Assembly (NCBI GenBank): GCA_030748495.1
Contig: JASMLX010000033.1
Span: forward strand, 1 to 54,913
Origin: Candidatus Poribacteria bacterium
GTDB taxonomy: Bacteria; Poribacteria; WGA-4E; UBA9662
Reading direction: 5' to 3'
Length of the DNA: 54,913 bases
The position numbers were made by a program, and so were the translations under genes. Shown here one piece after another: positions 1 to 10,129 of the stretch (its first letter is position 1; every line of letters begins with the position of its first letter). The notes beneath the pieces were generated by a model that saw only the letters and a list, made by a program, of their open reading frames with translations, had not been told where the DNA came from and did not search any database.

Positions 1-59
1 AGCCCGAAGCCGCCTGAGGTTCTATCCCTACCCAGGCACTCTACTCTTGACGCTTACGA
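1..59 (+). mobile_element. 3' tail of an ISKra4-type insertion sequence (left copy)
   Basis: Bases 3-17 encode the last codons of a transposase (PEAA then TGA) and 18-59 are its non-coding tail. The same 59 bases recur in reverse complement at 54658-54716 with about five mismatches, where they adjoin a recognisable ISKra4-family transposase C-terminus. Similarity stops sharply after position 59 (gcttacg), which I take as the element's end. The two copies differ, so they are diverged copies and not one sequence duplicated by assembly. Confidence 0.6.
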
Positions 60-301
60 AGATCGTCGTCCATCCTATTATCGCTTTTATGGACATGATG
101 CTTGCTCCAACAGCCATTTCCCCTTTATTGGGTGTCTCTATTGCTGGACGAATATCTTTTCAAACTAACTTTCTAATCTCGATTCTCTTTGGACCGCTAA
201 CCCTCTACTATGCCTACAGACTTGGCGAGCCGAGAAACAAACAATTGTACAAAGGCCTCAACTTAGATCTACCGGAAAGCGCTCCTAAAAGTCATGCTTA
301 G
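60..301 (+). pseudogene. 3' remnant of an unrecognised membrane protein gene cut by an IS
   Basis: The frame is open from the IS boundary to a TAG at 299-301 and encodes about 80 residues. A hydrophobic stretch (SPLLGVSIAG, then NFLISILFGPLTLYYAYRL) suggests one or two membrane segments near the C-terminus, followed by a short polar tail. A possible TTG start at 47 lies inside the shared IS sequence, so it is not a natural start. The likely reading is that an IS inserted into, or recombined with, a larger gene whose 5' part lies outside the window. I do not recognise the family. Confidence 0.4.
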
Positions 302-312
302 AGGTTGAATCA

Positions 313-379
313 TTAACTGTTATCAGTTAAGATTTTAGCTATATTTAGATCAGCCGAAGAAAAGTGCTGATCTAAATAT
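313..379. promoter_or_regulatory. two tandem palindromes upstream of ilvD
   Basis: Palindrome 1 is TTAACTG-ttat-CAGTTAA at 313-330. Palindrome 2 has perfect 14-bp arms, ATATTTAGATCAGC (341-354) and GCTGATCTAAATAT (366-379), around an 11-base loop. No T-tract follows palindrome 2, so it is a poor intrinsic terminator on the plus strand. Its position, ending 54 bases before the ilvD start, fits a leader hairpin or a repressor site. No run of Ile, Leu or Val codons was seen that would suggest classical attenuation. Confidence 0.5.
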
Positions 380-433
380 CAGGTGCGATTGTTGGATTCA
401 GCCTGATAAAGACCGATAAGGAAAGGAAGCTCA

Positions 434-2122
434 ATGGCAATTCAGAAAAAATTAAACGTGTACAGCTCTCGAATTACACAAGTCCGGGCGCAAGGTGCCA
501 GCCAAGCCATGCTCTATGCCACCGGACTGACCCGTGAGGATATGGACAAACCACAGGTTGGTATTGTCAGCAACTGGTACGAAGGTAACTCATGCAATAT
601 GCACCTTAACATTCTAGCGGAGAAGGTTAAGGAAGGTGTTGAAAAAGCCGATCTGATCGGAATGCGTTTCAACACTATTGGGGTCAGCGATGGGATTTCG
701 ATGGGAACCGAAGGGATGAGTTATTCGCTTCAATCTCGAGATCTAATCGCCGACTCTATCGAGACGGTTATGAGCAGTCAATGGTATGATGCCAGTATCT
801 CAATCCCAGGTTGTGACAAAAACATGCCTGGTTGTATGATGGCGATTGGACGATTGAACCGGCCGGGATTGATGGTTTATGGCGGAACAATCAAACCTGG
901 TTGTGCTGACGATAATATTCCGCTTGATATTGTCTCTGCCTTCCAGAGCTACGGTCAATATCTCGCTGGCACGATCGATGACGAGCGACGGCAATCTATT
1001 GTTGAGAAATCCTGCCCTGGGGCAGGTGCTTGTGGTGGAATGTACACTGCTAATACCATGGCCTCTGCAATCGAAGCCATGGGGATGACTCTTCCTTATA
1101 GCTCCTCCATTCCCGCCGAAGATCCACAGAAACTGGAGGAGTGCTTACAAGCAGGTGCAGCCATTCACCATCTGTTAGAGCAGGACATTAAGCCCACCGA
1201 TATTATGACACGACAGGCCTTTGAAAATGCGATGGTGCTGATTATGGCACTCGGGGGATCCACCAACTCAGTTTTGCATCTAGTTGCCATGGCTAAATCA
1301 GTTGAGGTCGAACTCAGCATCGATGACTTCCAACCCGTCAGCGACCGAATTCCATTTATCGCCGATCTTAAACCGAGTGGTCAGTATGTGATGGAAGACC
1401 TGCATCAGGTGGGAGGTACGCCTGCTGTGCTGAAATATCTGTTGCAACACGACTTGATCGATGGTAGTTGCTTGACTGTGACTGGAAAAACGCTAGCTGA
1501 AAATTTAGCCGATTTGCCGAATCTACAAGTAGATCAACAGGTCATTCAGCCGTTGGACCAACCGATTAAGGAGAGCGGTCATATCCAGATTCTGCGTGGG
1601 AATCTGGCACCAGAAGGGGCTGTGGCGAAAATCACAGGTAAGGAGGGATTGATTTTTAAGGGCTCAGCCAAAGTTTATGACGCTGAAGAAGATATGTTGG
1701 CGGCACTCGAACGCGACGAGATTACCAAAGGCTCTGTGGTCGTTATCCGTTATGAAGGGCCTAAAGGTGGTCCCGGTATGCCGGAGATGTTAACCCCGAC
1801 CTCGGCCATTATGGGAGCCGGGTTAGGACAGGATGTGGCCTTAATGACCGATGGTCGTTTTTCCGGTGGGTCACACGGATTTATCATCGGACACATCACC
1901 CCAGAAGCTCAAAATGGTGGAACCATCGCCTTGGTTGAAGATGGCGACCAGATTACGATCGACGCCGAAACTCGTCAAATTTCCCTGCATATTAGCGATG
2001 ATGAAATGGAGCATCGTCGTCAGAATTGGGTCGCTCCCCCCTACAAAGCCAAGCGAGGCACTCTCTACAAATATATCAAGAGTGTCAAGTCAGCTTCGGA
2101 AGGGTGTGTGACAGACGAATAG
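434..2122 (+). CDS. ilvD: dihydroxy-acid dehydratase
   Basis: IlvD dehydrates 2,3-dihydroxy-isovalerate and 2,3-dihydroxy-3-methylvalerate in valine and isoleucine synthesis and is a cytoplasmic iron-sulfur enzyme. The 562-residue protein is full length for the IlvD/Edd family. The three expected cluster cysteines are visible: C54 in GNSCNMH, C127 in GCDKNMPGC and C200 in CPGAGACGG. The C-terminal half carries the family stretch GGPGMPEML and the TDGRFSGG motif near residues 470-480. ATG 434 is preceded by GGAAAGGAAG at good spacing. The gene stands alone between palindromes and an intrinsic terminator; no other ilv or leu gene is present. The stop is TAG, with an in-frame TAA two codons later. 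Confidence 0.97.
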   Translation: MAIQKKLNVYSSRITQVRAQGASQAMLYATGLTREDMDKPQVGIVSNWYEGNSCNMHLNILAEKVKEGVEKADLIGMRFNTIGVSDGISMGTEGMSYSLQSRDLIADSIETVMSSQWYDASISIPGCDKNMPGCMMAIGRLNRPGLMVYGGTIKPGCADDNIPLDIVSAFQSYGQYLAGTIDDERRQSIVEKSCPGAGACGGMYTANTMASAIEAMGMTLPYSSSIPAEDPQKLEECLQAGAAIHHLLEQDIKPTDIMTRQAFENAMVLIMALGGSTNSVLHLVAMAKSVEVELSIDDFQPVSDRIPFIADLKPSGQYVMEDLHQVGGTPAVLKYLLQHDLIDGSCLTVTGKTLAENLADLPNLQVDQQVIQPLDQPIKESGHIQILRGNLAPEGAVAKITGKEGLIFKGSAKVYDAEEDMLAALERDEITKGSVVVIRYEGPKGGPGMPEMLTPTSAIMGAGLGQDVALMTDGRFSGGSHGFIIGHITPEAQNGGTIALVEDGDQITIDAETRQISLHISDDEMEHRRQNWVAPPYKAKRGTLYKYIKSVKSASEGCVTDE

Positions 2123-2143
2123 GCTTAAGCTGATAACACCGAG

Positions 2144-2186
2144 GAGTGGATGTACCCATATATACATCTGCTCTTTTGTTGTTTTC
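2144..2186 (+). terminator. intrinsic terminator after ilvD
   Basis: Arms GAGTGGATGTA (2144-2154) and TACATCTGCTC (2163-2173) pair at 9 of 11 positions around an 8-base loop and are followed by ttttgttgtttt. It begins 22 bases after the ilvD stop. Confidence 0.65.
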
Positions 2187-2651
2187 TAGCAGTTAATTAA
2201 TTTTATAGCGCTGGTACTTGCGAACTCGTGTTAGTGAGGAAGAAACTCACCGACACGACCTTGACTGACCAAGCAATATCAACTGCTAGTGCTAAATGAC
2301 CACGGTCATAACCTAATCCTAAGTGTAATCTGACATAGACGGAGTCTTTGCTGGCCGCACTTTATATTTTTCATCACACTAATCTGGGCAATGGCCACAA
2401 AGACAAGCTTATCACCTCCCTGCTCCTTCGGAGGGAACGCGCTTTACTCGTCTGTTGCCTTGTTTCGACCGGCATCGAGGCCACCGATTCCTGGAGCAAT
2501 TGCCTTGAGGCAGTTTGTTCAACGATTATAGGTAGCTCGACACCTTCCACGGCCAATTTCATCAAAAGCGTTAGCCACTGAACTAACTCTCCTTTAAGTA
2601 TTCTATAGCCATTCACTTTTCCTGTTCTATACATAATCATCCGGATTACTT
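2187..2651. other. gene-poor stretch with a weak minus-strand ORF
   Basis: A 93-codon minus-strand frame (2655 down to 2374) starts in an ATGA overlap with the stop of the MttB-like gene. It contains LVQWLTLLMKLAVEG and a basic, Ser/Arg-rich tail. I recognise no family, and the other minus frame also gives protein-like fragments broken by stops. It may be decayed gene debris more than a real small gene. No RNA gene or repeat was seen. Confidence 0.25.
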
Positions 2652-4022
2652 TCATAGTAGCTCGTGTCTGGCAGCAGCTACAATATTGTCCAAAGCTTGC
2701 TCAAGATTTTTCGAGATAGGCTCTGTTTCATGCGTTGCCATGATTTCCTCCTTGCGTTGACGGCATCGCTCCTCCATGCTTGTGGCTCCACCTTCTAGCC
2801 ATGCGTCGTAATATTCCCTGTCCAGCAACCTGGGAAACCAGAGTTCCTTTCGGAAGTAATTGACTGTGTGGTCTCGACCAATGAACTCTCCTCCTGGTCC
2901 CACGTCTTCCAATTCTGAAAATCCCAAAGCCTCATCGCTGAAATCTATCTCTCGCATAACGCTTTCAACGAATCGGATCCCTTCTTCCTGCAGGACAAGC
3001 ATGTTCAGAGACGTTTCCTGATCAACTCCACTGATACCCATATGACCAAAAATGTCAGCTCCCGCAGCAGCTCCCAGCGCCAAAGTGATCCCCAACTCCA
3101 TGCCTGCTTGTGCGTCAGGTCGCTTGGAGTCTGTCAACCCAACATTGATATAGACAGGTAAACCATAATATTTGCCCATCTCCGTCATGGCCACGCCAAA
3201 GATCGCCTGCTCAGGCCCTGAAAAAATTAGTTGAGTTGTGCGCATATCAAACGCATGGCATATTCCACCGTAACACACCGGCATACCCGGACGGATGAGT
3301 TGAGTGATACAGATTCCCGCAAGTATTTCCGCGTTTTCCTGTGCCATAGTCCCGGCAACTGTAGCCGGCGCAGACATGCCCATCTGAGCCATAGGGCCGA
3401 TCGGCACAGGAAGGTTGAGGCGAGATGTCTCGAAGAGCAGATCAACGCCATTGAATGCAAAACGCAGCGGACTGATAGGTTCCAGAAATGGATAGCATAG
3501 GGGATACTTCGCCGATGCTCGATCGTGATACCAGAAATGGATAGGCTTGGTAGTATTCTTAATCATAGTTACCATCACCTGAACACATCGCATAGCAACA
3601 GGAAGCTCGTGCGGATCGGACATGGCCCCCTCAATATTTATGGCGTCTAGAGCATCCCCGAATCGGGTCGCAGTCGCCACATCCTCAAGGGTTGCATAAC
3701 GACGTTCTTGTCCTTGTTCATCAACCCACAGCGCTTCTCCTGCAATGCTATTATAATTTCTTTCTCCTTGACCAAATTGAGCCACGTTTTTCGTGTCGCG
3801 GCCATATATACTAAACGTCTTGCCGGCTTGCTCCAGAGAATGCTCCACAAGATCCGGCTGAATGAATACACGTTGTTCATCGTGATCTACACTTGCTCCC
3901 GCATCGGCAAACCTGCCGAGAACTTCCACATGCGGTACATGAACCCCTATCCGATCAAGGATTTCCAGCGAAGTCTCATGTATCTGTCTGATCTGATCTT
4001 CCGTAAGCACCCTAACGAACAT
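2652..4022 (-). CDS. trimethylamine methyltransferase (MttB) family protein, non-pyrrolysine type
   Basis: The 456 residues match the MttB superfamily (COG5598). Members move a methyl group from a quaternary or tertiary amine, such as a betaine, to a corrinoid protein. Recognisable family features are the N-terminal helix LTEDQIRQIHETSLEILDRI, GPMAQMGMSAPATVAGTMAQ mid-protein, and the glycine-rich ALGAAAGADIFGHMG segment. True trimethylamine MttB has an in-frame UAG for pyrrolysine; none is present here, so this belongs to the larger non-Pyl group that includes glycine-betaine methyltransferases. ATG 4022 has a strong GGGAGG site. No corrinoid protein or reactivase gene is in the window. The substrate is unknown. 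Confidence 0.85.
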   Translation of the reverse strand: MFVRVLTEDQIRQIHETSLEILDRIGVHVPHVEVLGRFADAGASVDHDEQRVFIQPDLVEHSLEQAGKTFSIYGRDTKNVAQFGQGERNYNSIAGEALWVDEQGQERRYATLEDVATATRFGDALDAINIEGAMSDPHELPVAMRCVQVMVTMIKNTTKPIHFWYHDRASAKYPLCYPFLEPISPLRFAFNGVDLLFETSRLNLPVPIGPMAQMGMSAPATVAGTMAQENAEILAGICITQLIRPGMPVCYGGICHAFDMRTTQLIFSGPEQAIFGVAMTEMGKYYGLPVYINVGLTDSKRPDAQAGMELGITLALGAAAGADIFGHMGISGVDQETSLNMLVLQEEGIRFVESVMREIDFSDEALGFSELEDVGPGGEFIGRDHTVNYFRKELWFPRLLDREYYDAWLEGGATSMEERCRQRKEEIMATHETEPISKNLEQALDNIVAAARHELL

Positions 4023-4160
4023 CAGTCATACCTCCCTATCTCCAGCCAATATGGTCTGTTTTCTAAGTGTTTTAGTGCATTGGTGGACAGGGCAGGAAGG
4101 TTGATACCCCAGTACGTCTCTGTTCACCTACTAAATTATTTTCCGTTGCCAAAGACAGCT

Positions 4161-5467
4161 CTATTGGAACTGCGGCAGCAACTCAGACTGAGCTAAGAGC
4201 AATTCATCCAGTATTTTCTCAGCTGTTGCTGGATCTGGCACGGTAGGATCAATAACTAAGGCTTCCAGTGCAGTCTTTCGATTACCGGTGACTGCCGCCT
4301 CAACAACCAAATCCATTATATGCAACTGGAGATCCATCATTGCAGCGATAGCAGAAGGCAGCTCTCCCATTCCCAATCCATAGATCTTACCTGCTCCCAC
4401 AATAGCCGGTATCTCAACGATGGCATCCTGTTTCAGGTTGGTGATATAGCCATCATTGGGCACATTTAGCGACAGCACATACCTGTTTCCGTTGTCCAGG
4501 AGAGAAAGGATAATGTCTAGAGTCTGCCATCTTAGTCCACCCTCAATCATCATATCCCTCAAGCTATCCGTGTCAATAGGGCCATCACCATTAGCAATGA
4601 CTTCCAGTTTGACATCATGTTCGGACTTCTGGCCTTTGCTCGTTTTTCCGGAGTCGATGATCCAGTCAGTATAGTTTGGCGCCATAAAATCCGGTCCCCA
4701 GCTTAGATACTCAGCTGCGTGATTACCAGACGGGCCTGGATAATAGCGATCCAGACATTCTCTTGAGAGAGATTCCCAACTGACATCGACCTCTTTAATC
4801 TTCTCCCGAACCTGGGGATACAGGTCTTCTCCTGTTCCCGTCCGGTGTATGTGCATAACCCAATGACAGTGGTTAATTCCGGCCACTTTTATATCTATGT
4901 CGTTCTGACCTAGACCGAGTACTTTTTGCGCTAGATTGCTTTGTGTGATATATGCTCCCAGGCAGACGCCTACGCTTTTGATCTTCGTATATCTATTTAG
5001 TGCCAGGCATAAACGGCTTTCTGGATTGCTCATGTTGATCAGCCATGCATTCGGACAGAGTCGCTCCATATCTCTGGCAATCTCAAGAGTTGGCGGAACC
5101 TGTCTGAATGTATGGAATGCGCCGCCGGGAACGCCGTTTTCTCCATAGAGATTCTTAGTGCCGTGTTTGATTGGAACCTCAATATCAAGCCGCCACATTT
5201 CATAGCGCCTTTGCTCTATAGCCACCACTACGATGTCAGCGTCCGGCAGTACCTCGCATCTATCGGTAGTTGATGTGAATTTAAAGTCCGCTTCCCATGT
5301 ATCATTCAGACGATACACCAACCTTGTCATGAGGTCAAGTTTGTCCTCAGCTATGTCTACCAGTGCCAGATGACTACCCCGTCCGGACATTGCATAAGAT
5401 CCCGGACCGTCATCAAGCCAAAGGAATGGCTTCCAACACCGATAAGGACAATTTGGGCAGGTTTCAT
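4161..5467 (-). pseudogene. family 4 glycoside hydrolase (alpha-galactosidase/LplD-like), single-base frameshift
   Basis: GH4 enzymes use NAD+ and a divalent metal to cleave alpha-glycosides by an oxidation-elimination route. The natural start is ATG 5467 after a GGGGGAT site; it gives the N-terminal dinucleotide-binding strand MKPAQIVLIGVGSHSFG. At the GGGG run (minus strand, 5377-5380) the frame shifts; adding one G would join CPDG to GSHLALVDIAEDK and restore one 436-residue protein. Downstream motifs are intact: NMSNPE, GINHCHW (metal-binding Cys and His) and YPGPSGNHAAEY. The long ORF from 5390 alone would lack the Rossmann glycine loop. The break could be a read error in a homopolymer or a real mutation. 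It lies between the MttB-like gene and a sulfatase. Confidence 0.85.
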
Positions 5468-5736
5468 TTCAATATCCCCCTTTTAACTATATAAACTTAA
5501 AAGCTTGACTCCAGATGAATCCCAGTACCTACTCTCTAGTACACTGACATCTCAATTCTTAATGCTATCAGTAGAGTAGTAGATTCAAGGTTTTGACCCA
5601 ATTTCTGAACGTATTTCCGTAGGGTATACCGTTGGCTTGTTCCTAAACCGGCGGGCAACCTTGTTCTACAAATTATCCGTTCTTCCGACACGAAATGTAC
5701 CTCTGCTGATTTTCCGCTACAAGAAATTACCCTCAA

Positions 5737-7161
5737 CTAGACAAAAGCTACTGACTCTACCTGGCTGGGGTCAATAGCATCTACCTGCCCCTTTCCAGTT
5801 ACCGGTTGATTTTTCCCATCTAAGGCCACCTGAACATACTGATCAAACCACGCCTCCAGATCTCTACGCATACGTTTCAGTATTTGGCTATGCGCTGCAA
5901 CATCTACCAGGTTATATTGCTCTCCTGGGTCCTCTGCTAGGCAGTAGAGTTCATGTGGCCCTTCAGGATATCGATGGACATATTTCCAATCATGCTCACG
6001 TAACATACGGGTGGGCCCGTATTCATCGCAAACAGCCACCGATTGATGACCACTGTTTCCTTGACCTCGTAAAACCGTAGCAAAACTACTTCCGGGCAGG
6101 CTCAGACCAGCCGGTAACTCCATCTCCAAATAGTCTAAAATAGTGGGCATGAAGTCATAGTGGCTAAGTAGACCTTCGTTGACCACCGATGGTGGTATTC
6201 GCCCAGGGCAGCAAGCAATGAAGGGAACTTTGACCGATTCCTCATACATGTTTAAGGGAGAAGTACCGTTTCCTTTGCCGGTGATACCGTGATGCCCCAT
6301 GTTATAGCCGTTGTCGCTGGTGAAAATAACCAGCGTATCTTCGCTAATACCTAAGCTCTCTAGTTTGTCCAGAATGCAGCCGATAGCTGTATCCATAGCT
6401 GTTATAGTAGTGAAATATCCTTGAATCGTCTGACGTCGATTTTCTGGGCTTGGATTCCATCCCCCCCAAGGATGTGGCGGTAATATCGGTAGCGAGTCGA
6501 AGGCTACATCATTATAAAGATTCCATATCTCCGGTGGCTGTTCTTCTTGACGCCATGGGGCGTGTGGAGCTGTATAGTGCACGCTAAGGCAGAACGGATT
6601 TTCATCTTGACCGTACCGATCCAAAAAATCAATAGCACGATCGGTGAATAAGTCGGTTACATATTGCCTCTGAGGTCTCATCTGCGAGCTATTGTCGAAG
6701 ATGAAGTAGTTGGTATAACTGTCACCGCCTAGCGAATGAGCCGACCAAAAAGTGTGGCTTTTCTGAGGTGTGGCACTGGCACCAAGATGCCATTTGCCAG
6801 AGAGACCACAGGTATAGCCATTTTGAGCCAGAATATCGGTAAAAGCAGTCATTCCACGTAGATACTCAATTGGTCGATCGGCCCCACACCAGGTGATATT
6901 ATCTTCTACACCGATGTTGCCAGACTTAATCCAGTCATGTATACCGTGCTGAGACGGAATACGACCAGTTAAGAAAGAGGCACGTGCTGGAGAGCAGACG
7001 GGGGAAGCACAAAAGAAGTTGTCGAATCGTATGCCTTGAGCCGCTAGATGGTCTAGCCTAGGAGTGAGAAGCTCTGGAGTGCCAGCACAATTCATAGCCC
7101 AAGGCCCCTGGTCATCGGACATGATGATTAAAATATTAGGACTGTTATCTCTATTGTTCAT
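5737..7161 (-). CDS. type I sulfatase (formylglycine-dependent), cytoplasmic
   Basis: The 474-residue protein belongs to the alkaline phosphatase/sulfatase superfamily and hydrolyses sulfate esters. The active-site box CSPAR at residues 56-60 supplies Cys56 for conversion to formylglycine. Other visible metal and catalytic motifs are SDDQG (15-19), SGKWHLG with K123 and H125, and FTSDNGYNMGHHG. There is no signal peptide, so it probably acts in the cytoplasm. The start ATG follows AAGGAAA. It sits in a minus-strand catabolic block with GH4, PIG-L and Gfo/Idh/MocA genes, which suggests breakdown of sulfated, amino or acetylated glycans. The substrate cannot be read from the sequence. No maturase gene is present here. 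The stop is TAG. Confidence 0.93.
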   Translation of the reverse strand: MNNRDNSPNILIIMSDDQGPWAMNCAGTPELLTPRLDHLAAQGIRFDNFFCASPVCSPARASFLTGRIPSQHGIHDWIKSGNIGVEDNITWCGADRPIEYLRGMTAFTDILAQNGYTCGLSGKWHLGASATPQKSHTFWSAHSLGGDSYTNYFIFDNSSQMRPQRQYVTDLFTDRAIDFLDRYGQDENPFCLSVHYTAPHAPWRQEEQPPEIWNLYNDVAFDSLPILPPHPWGGWNPSPENRRQTIQGYFTTITAMDTAIGCILDKLESLGISEDTLVIFTSDNGYNMGHHGITGKGNGTSPLNMYEESVKVPFIACCPGRIPPSVVNEGLLSHYDFMPTILDYLEMELPAGLSLPGSSFATVLRGQGNSGHQSVAVCDEYGPTRMLREHDWKYVHRYPEGPHELYCLAEDPGEQYNLVDVAAHSQILKRMRRDLEAWFDQYVQVALDGKNQPVTGKGQVDAIDPSQVESVAFV

Positions 7162-7670
7162 ACTGAGTTTCCTTGGTAGATGCTCGGAGAAGACCTCCCT
7201 GAATCAGATACCATTCAACTTTCTCCAAGCCAAGCACATGAGGTAGAAAACCACCGATCTTGTAATTATTAGTCTGAAGTGGATTTGAGGTAAATTGTGT
7301 AACCCTACCCATCTGATCCAGATTGTAGTAAGGCCCACCAAAACCCCATCCTCGATAGTAGACGTCAAGATCACCGCCAGTAGCATCATAGTCAATTGAT
7401 GGTAGAGGTCGCACAATATCTTCTGACTGTAATTTCACCGTTAGGAGTGTACGGCGAGCTCTAGTGAAATGACGCCAAAGGATTTTTGGTTGGGTTATCC
7501 TACCGCGCGATAAGGATTTGTCCAGCTTCACCGTTTGTTACCGCGATACTGGGGCCGTTCCCTAGGCGAGATAGCTGATCACCTCTAGCGTCAATGACAG
7601 CGAAGAATAAGCTCCACCAAGAGAGTAAGATAAAACCCAACGTATCATTTTCTATTATATAGAACCTTTA
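7151..7670 (-). pseudogene. decayed unrecognised gene upstream of the sulfatase
   Basis: An open frame of up to 126 codons (7531 to 7151) overlaps the sulfatase start by 11 bases. It includes a Tyr/Gly-rich piece, YYRGWGFGGPYYNLDQMG. Further upstream another frame reads LFFAVIDARGDQLSRLGNGP and then AVTNGEAGQILIAR, and joins only through frameshifts. Together these look like one broken coding region with at least two frame changes. I cannot name the family. Confidence 0.35.
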
Positions 7671-7729
7671 TTGTATGGTAGAAAACCGTTTGTCGTCCTA
7701 CCGTGTATGCGCTAGCGAACTGAGCTTAT

Positions 7730-8617
7730 CTATTTCTTTAAGGGGATCGCATTTTCAGCCAAATACTGGTCCATAGATGAGGTCGTAAGTTTTGATGACT
7801 GTTCTCCTGGCCCAATATAGTGAAAAACCTCGGCATAATCCAGCCCATACTGCTGACCAATACGCTGATCTGCAGTACGGAATACAAGGTCGACGTACTC
7901 TTTGATGATAGTACTATCGTCGGCACTGAACCAAGGTAAGGTCAAGTTTCGCTTTGCCAGATTATCACGCAACTGCAGAGCCATATTGCGAATCTGGGTT
8001 TTGTTGGCCTGAAGAGCCTCGATTTTACGTTCCATAACACCACTAATATCAACTACTTTGTTGATCATTTGTGACCGTCGGGCCCAGTAATATTTTTCCG
8101 TAACGCCGTGTGGAGTTAGGCCTGCTTCAAAATGTTCCGGTAAATCCAGCCGACCACTAGCCATCCAACAAGCAGCTTCGACCGCCTGTGCAGCAGCGTA
8201 ATGATCCGGGTTTTCCTCGTAATGCCCCCACGGATCGAAACCTAACACTGTATCGACCTGGAGCAAACGAAAAAGAAAAATGAGCCGATTTCGGATTTCT
8301 GTGGGCGGCACTTCATCTAGGTAGTGGTTGCGGTAATTCAGATCAAATACCTTTTTGACACCCATGATACTAGCCACTGCCTGCGTATCTCGCTCATTGG
8401 CCAACACTGTCTCACCCATGCTTAGGTCGTAGGAGTCCATCTCATCGTTGGTCACCCGGATAAAGTAACCCGTGTATCCTTCACTGATCAATTTGATCAC
8501 CGTTCCGGCCGCGAAAATAGAAAAATCATCCGAATGGGGGCCAATAACAGCCAACACCTTGCCAGTATGAGGTTTTCCTGCAACTGGTTCTTCAATATCT
8601 ATCTTATTAGCAATCAT
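7730..8617 (-). CDS. PIG-L/LmbE-family deacetylase
   Basis: PIG-L proteins are zinc-dependent N-deacetylases acting on N-acetylglucosaminyl or related substrates. The 295-residue protein has the metal site PHSDD at residues 27-31 (the family consensus is PHPDD) and the later HYAAAQAVEAA helix carrying the third ligand after ENPD. The start chosen is ATG 8617; a TTG one codon earlier is also possible. No signal peptide is visible. It lies between the sulfatase and an oxidoreductase on the same strand, consistent with amino-sugar or modified-glycan catabolism. The stop is TAG. Confidence 0.88.
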   Translation of the reverse strand: MIANKIDIEEPVAGKPHTGKVLAVIGPHSDDFSIFAAGTVIKLISEGYTGYFIRVTNDEMDSYDLSMGETVLANERDTQAVASIMGVKKVFDLNYRNHYLDEVPPTEIRNRLIFLFRLLQVDTVLGFDPWGHYEENPDHYAAAQAVEAACWMASGRLDLPEHFEAGLTPHGVTEKYYWARRSQMINKVVDISGVMERKIEALQANKTQIRNMALQLRDNLAKRNLTLPWFSADDSTIIKEYVDLVFRTADQRIGQQYGLDYAEVFHYIGPGEQSSKLTTSSMDQYLAENAIPLKK

Positions 8618-8859
8618 CAAATTATTTTAGATGGTACTTAGAATCCCATCCGCTCCCTCTATATAATCCGTCGTTTTCCCTTTCTCTAGTAAGTAGGCCT
8701 ACTTCCCAGAACCGGCCAAGCATAGTGAGTATGCCGGTTCGTTAGGATGGGGGATATCAAGGATCGAGATATATGTCTTTGCTTGAAAAATGGATTAATT
8801 GCAACTTCCCTGAGGGAATGGAACATATTTCTGACTTAATAATCTGTACTAAGTTTCGC

Positions 8860-9987
8860 CTATGTGGAAATTTCCAGCGGGTGTCGCCGTTCCACCAAAG
8901 GGATGTTGATTCTACAGCCTTCAGACAAGTGTGACAAATAGACGCCCTGCACCATTTCATTGATATAACGTGCCATCTGGATAGTAGACAATGGTTCTCT
9001 GTCGTTTTCGATCGCCTCTATCAGGTCCTTAACCAGAATCTGGTTGCCCAGATGAAGGAAGATTTTCCACAAGGTCTGATGATCATACCTATCGTGCCAC
9101 CCTTCAATCCATATTTTTTCCCAAGACAAATGTTTCTGATCTGGTAAAACGCGTGGTGCAGGATAGATATAGCAATCACCGGGCTCGCGAAGTTCTATTT
9201 TCACCTGCTCGCATTCGATTGACATACCGAAAAGATTATTGAAATTTGACTGACCTGAAATTGCCAGATTAGCGGTAGATTCAAAGAATCCCCGAACACC
9301 ATGGTCAAAGCCAAAGGCGGCTGAAATTGAATTGCCGATAATAGGGCCAACTGATTGCGTACTCTGGGGAGTATCTGACTGGGTGATAGGCTGATCGTCT
9401 TGCAATACATGGCCATTTACCCAGCGAGGTATATTACCGAAGGCCATCATTAGATCGAAGAGATGTGTACCGTGCAACAGTAATTCTTCCCCACCACCTC
9501 GACTATCGTCTTTAGGACGTGTCCAGATCCGCAGTAGTTTGCCAAACTTCCCGGATTTAACATCAGTGATGGCTTGCTGAATGGCTGGCATGGCACGCCA
9601 TTGGTGGGCGATTGCCATCTTGATATTTCCTCTGTTACAGGCGTTCACAATAGTATCAATTTCCTCTAGACGACCGGCTACCGGTTTCTCACAATAGATA
9701 TGGCTGCCAACCGCTGCGGCTGCTTCTATCATCGGTACTCGTTCTGATACCCAACCGGGTGCGATGCTGACTAAATCCGGTTTTTCTCGTTCCAGCATCC
9801 GGTTATAGTCGTCATAAAGATGCGATACACCCAATCGCTCACCTGTGTGACGCAGGCCTACCGGATCAGCATCAGCCACAGCCACTAATGCGACATTATT
9901 CAGATCTTGAAATACGCGATCCAGACCATGGCCATAACCACCCTGACCAGTTGATCCGATAACAGCCGCTTTATAGGTTTTAGCCAT
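8860..9987 (-). CDS. Gfo/Idh/MocA-family oxidoreductase
   Basis: The 375 residues form an N-terminal Rossmann domain with a glycine-rich loop at about 10-20 (IGSTGQGGYGHG) and the family EKP motif at 100-102, where the lysine is catalytic. The C-terminal alpha/beta domain follows, with HGTHLFDLMM. Members oxidise or reduce sugars and inositols with NAD(P). The start ATG has AAAAGGA upstream. Its company (PIG-L, sulfatase, GH4) suggests sugar catabolism. The 240 bases between it and the PIG-L gene hold no recognised feature. Confidence 0.92.
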   Translation of the reverse strand: MAKTYKAAVIGSTGQGGYGHGLDRVFQDLNNVALVAVADADPVGLRHTGERLGVSHLYDDYNRMLEREKPDLVSIAPGWVSERVPMIEAAAAVGSHIYCEKPVAGRLEEIDTIVNACNRGNIKMAIAHQWRAMPAIQQAITDVKSGKFGKLLRIWTRPKDDSRGGGEELLLHGTHLFDLMMAFGNIPRWVNGHVLQDDQPITQSDTPQSTQSVGPIIGNSISAAFGFDHGVRGFFESTANLAISGQSNFNNLFGMSIECEQVKIELREPGDCYIYPAPRVLPDQKHLSWEKIWIEGWHDRYDHQTLWKIFLHLGNQILVKDLIEAIENDREPLSTIQMARYINEMVQGVYLSHLSEGCRINIPLVERRHPLEIST

Positions 9988-10129
9988 AATTGTGTGTCCT
10001 TTTACTACTCACTACCTCTTACTACTTGAATCTGTAACTTAACAACCTGGCAAATAGTGTAACACCATACAATAAAAGGGAAGGGTAAAGTCGTAAAAGA
10101 GCCACTAAACATGACACCTTTCAAGTGGT

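Noticed and set aside
2652..4022. A pyrrolysine-containing trimethylamine methyltransferase.
   Set aside because: The gene is open without any in-frame TAG and no Pyl genes are in the window.
5536..5736. 66-codon frame directly after the sulfatase TAG, in the same frame (readthrough extension).
   Set aside because: It has no recognisable domain, it starts only by readthrough or at TTG, and the sulfatase is already full length. Retained only as context for the TAG question.
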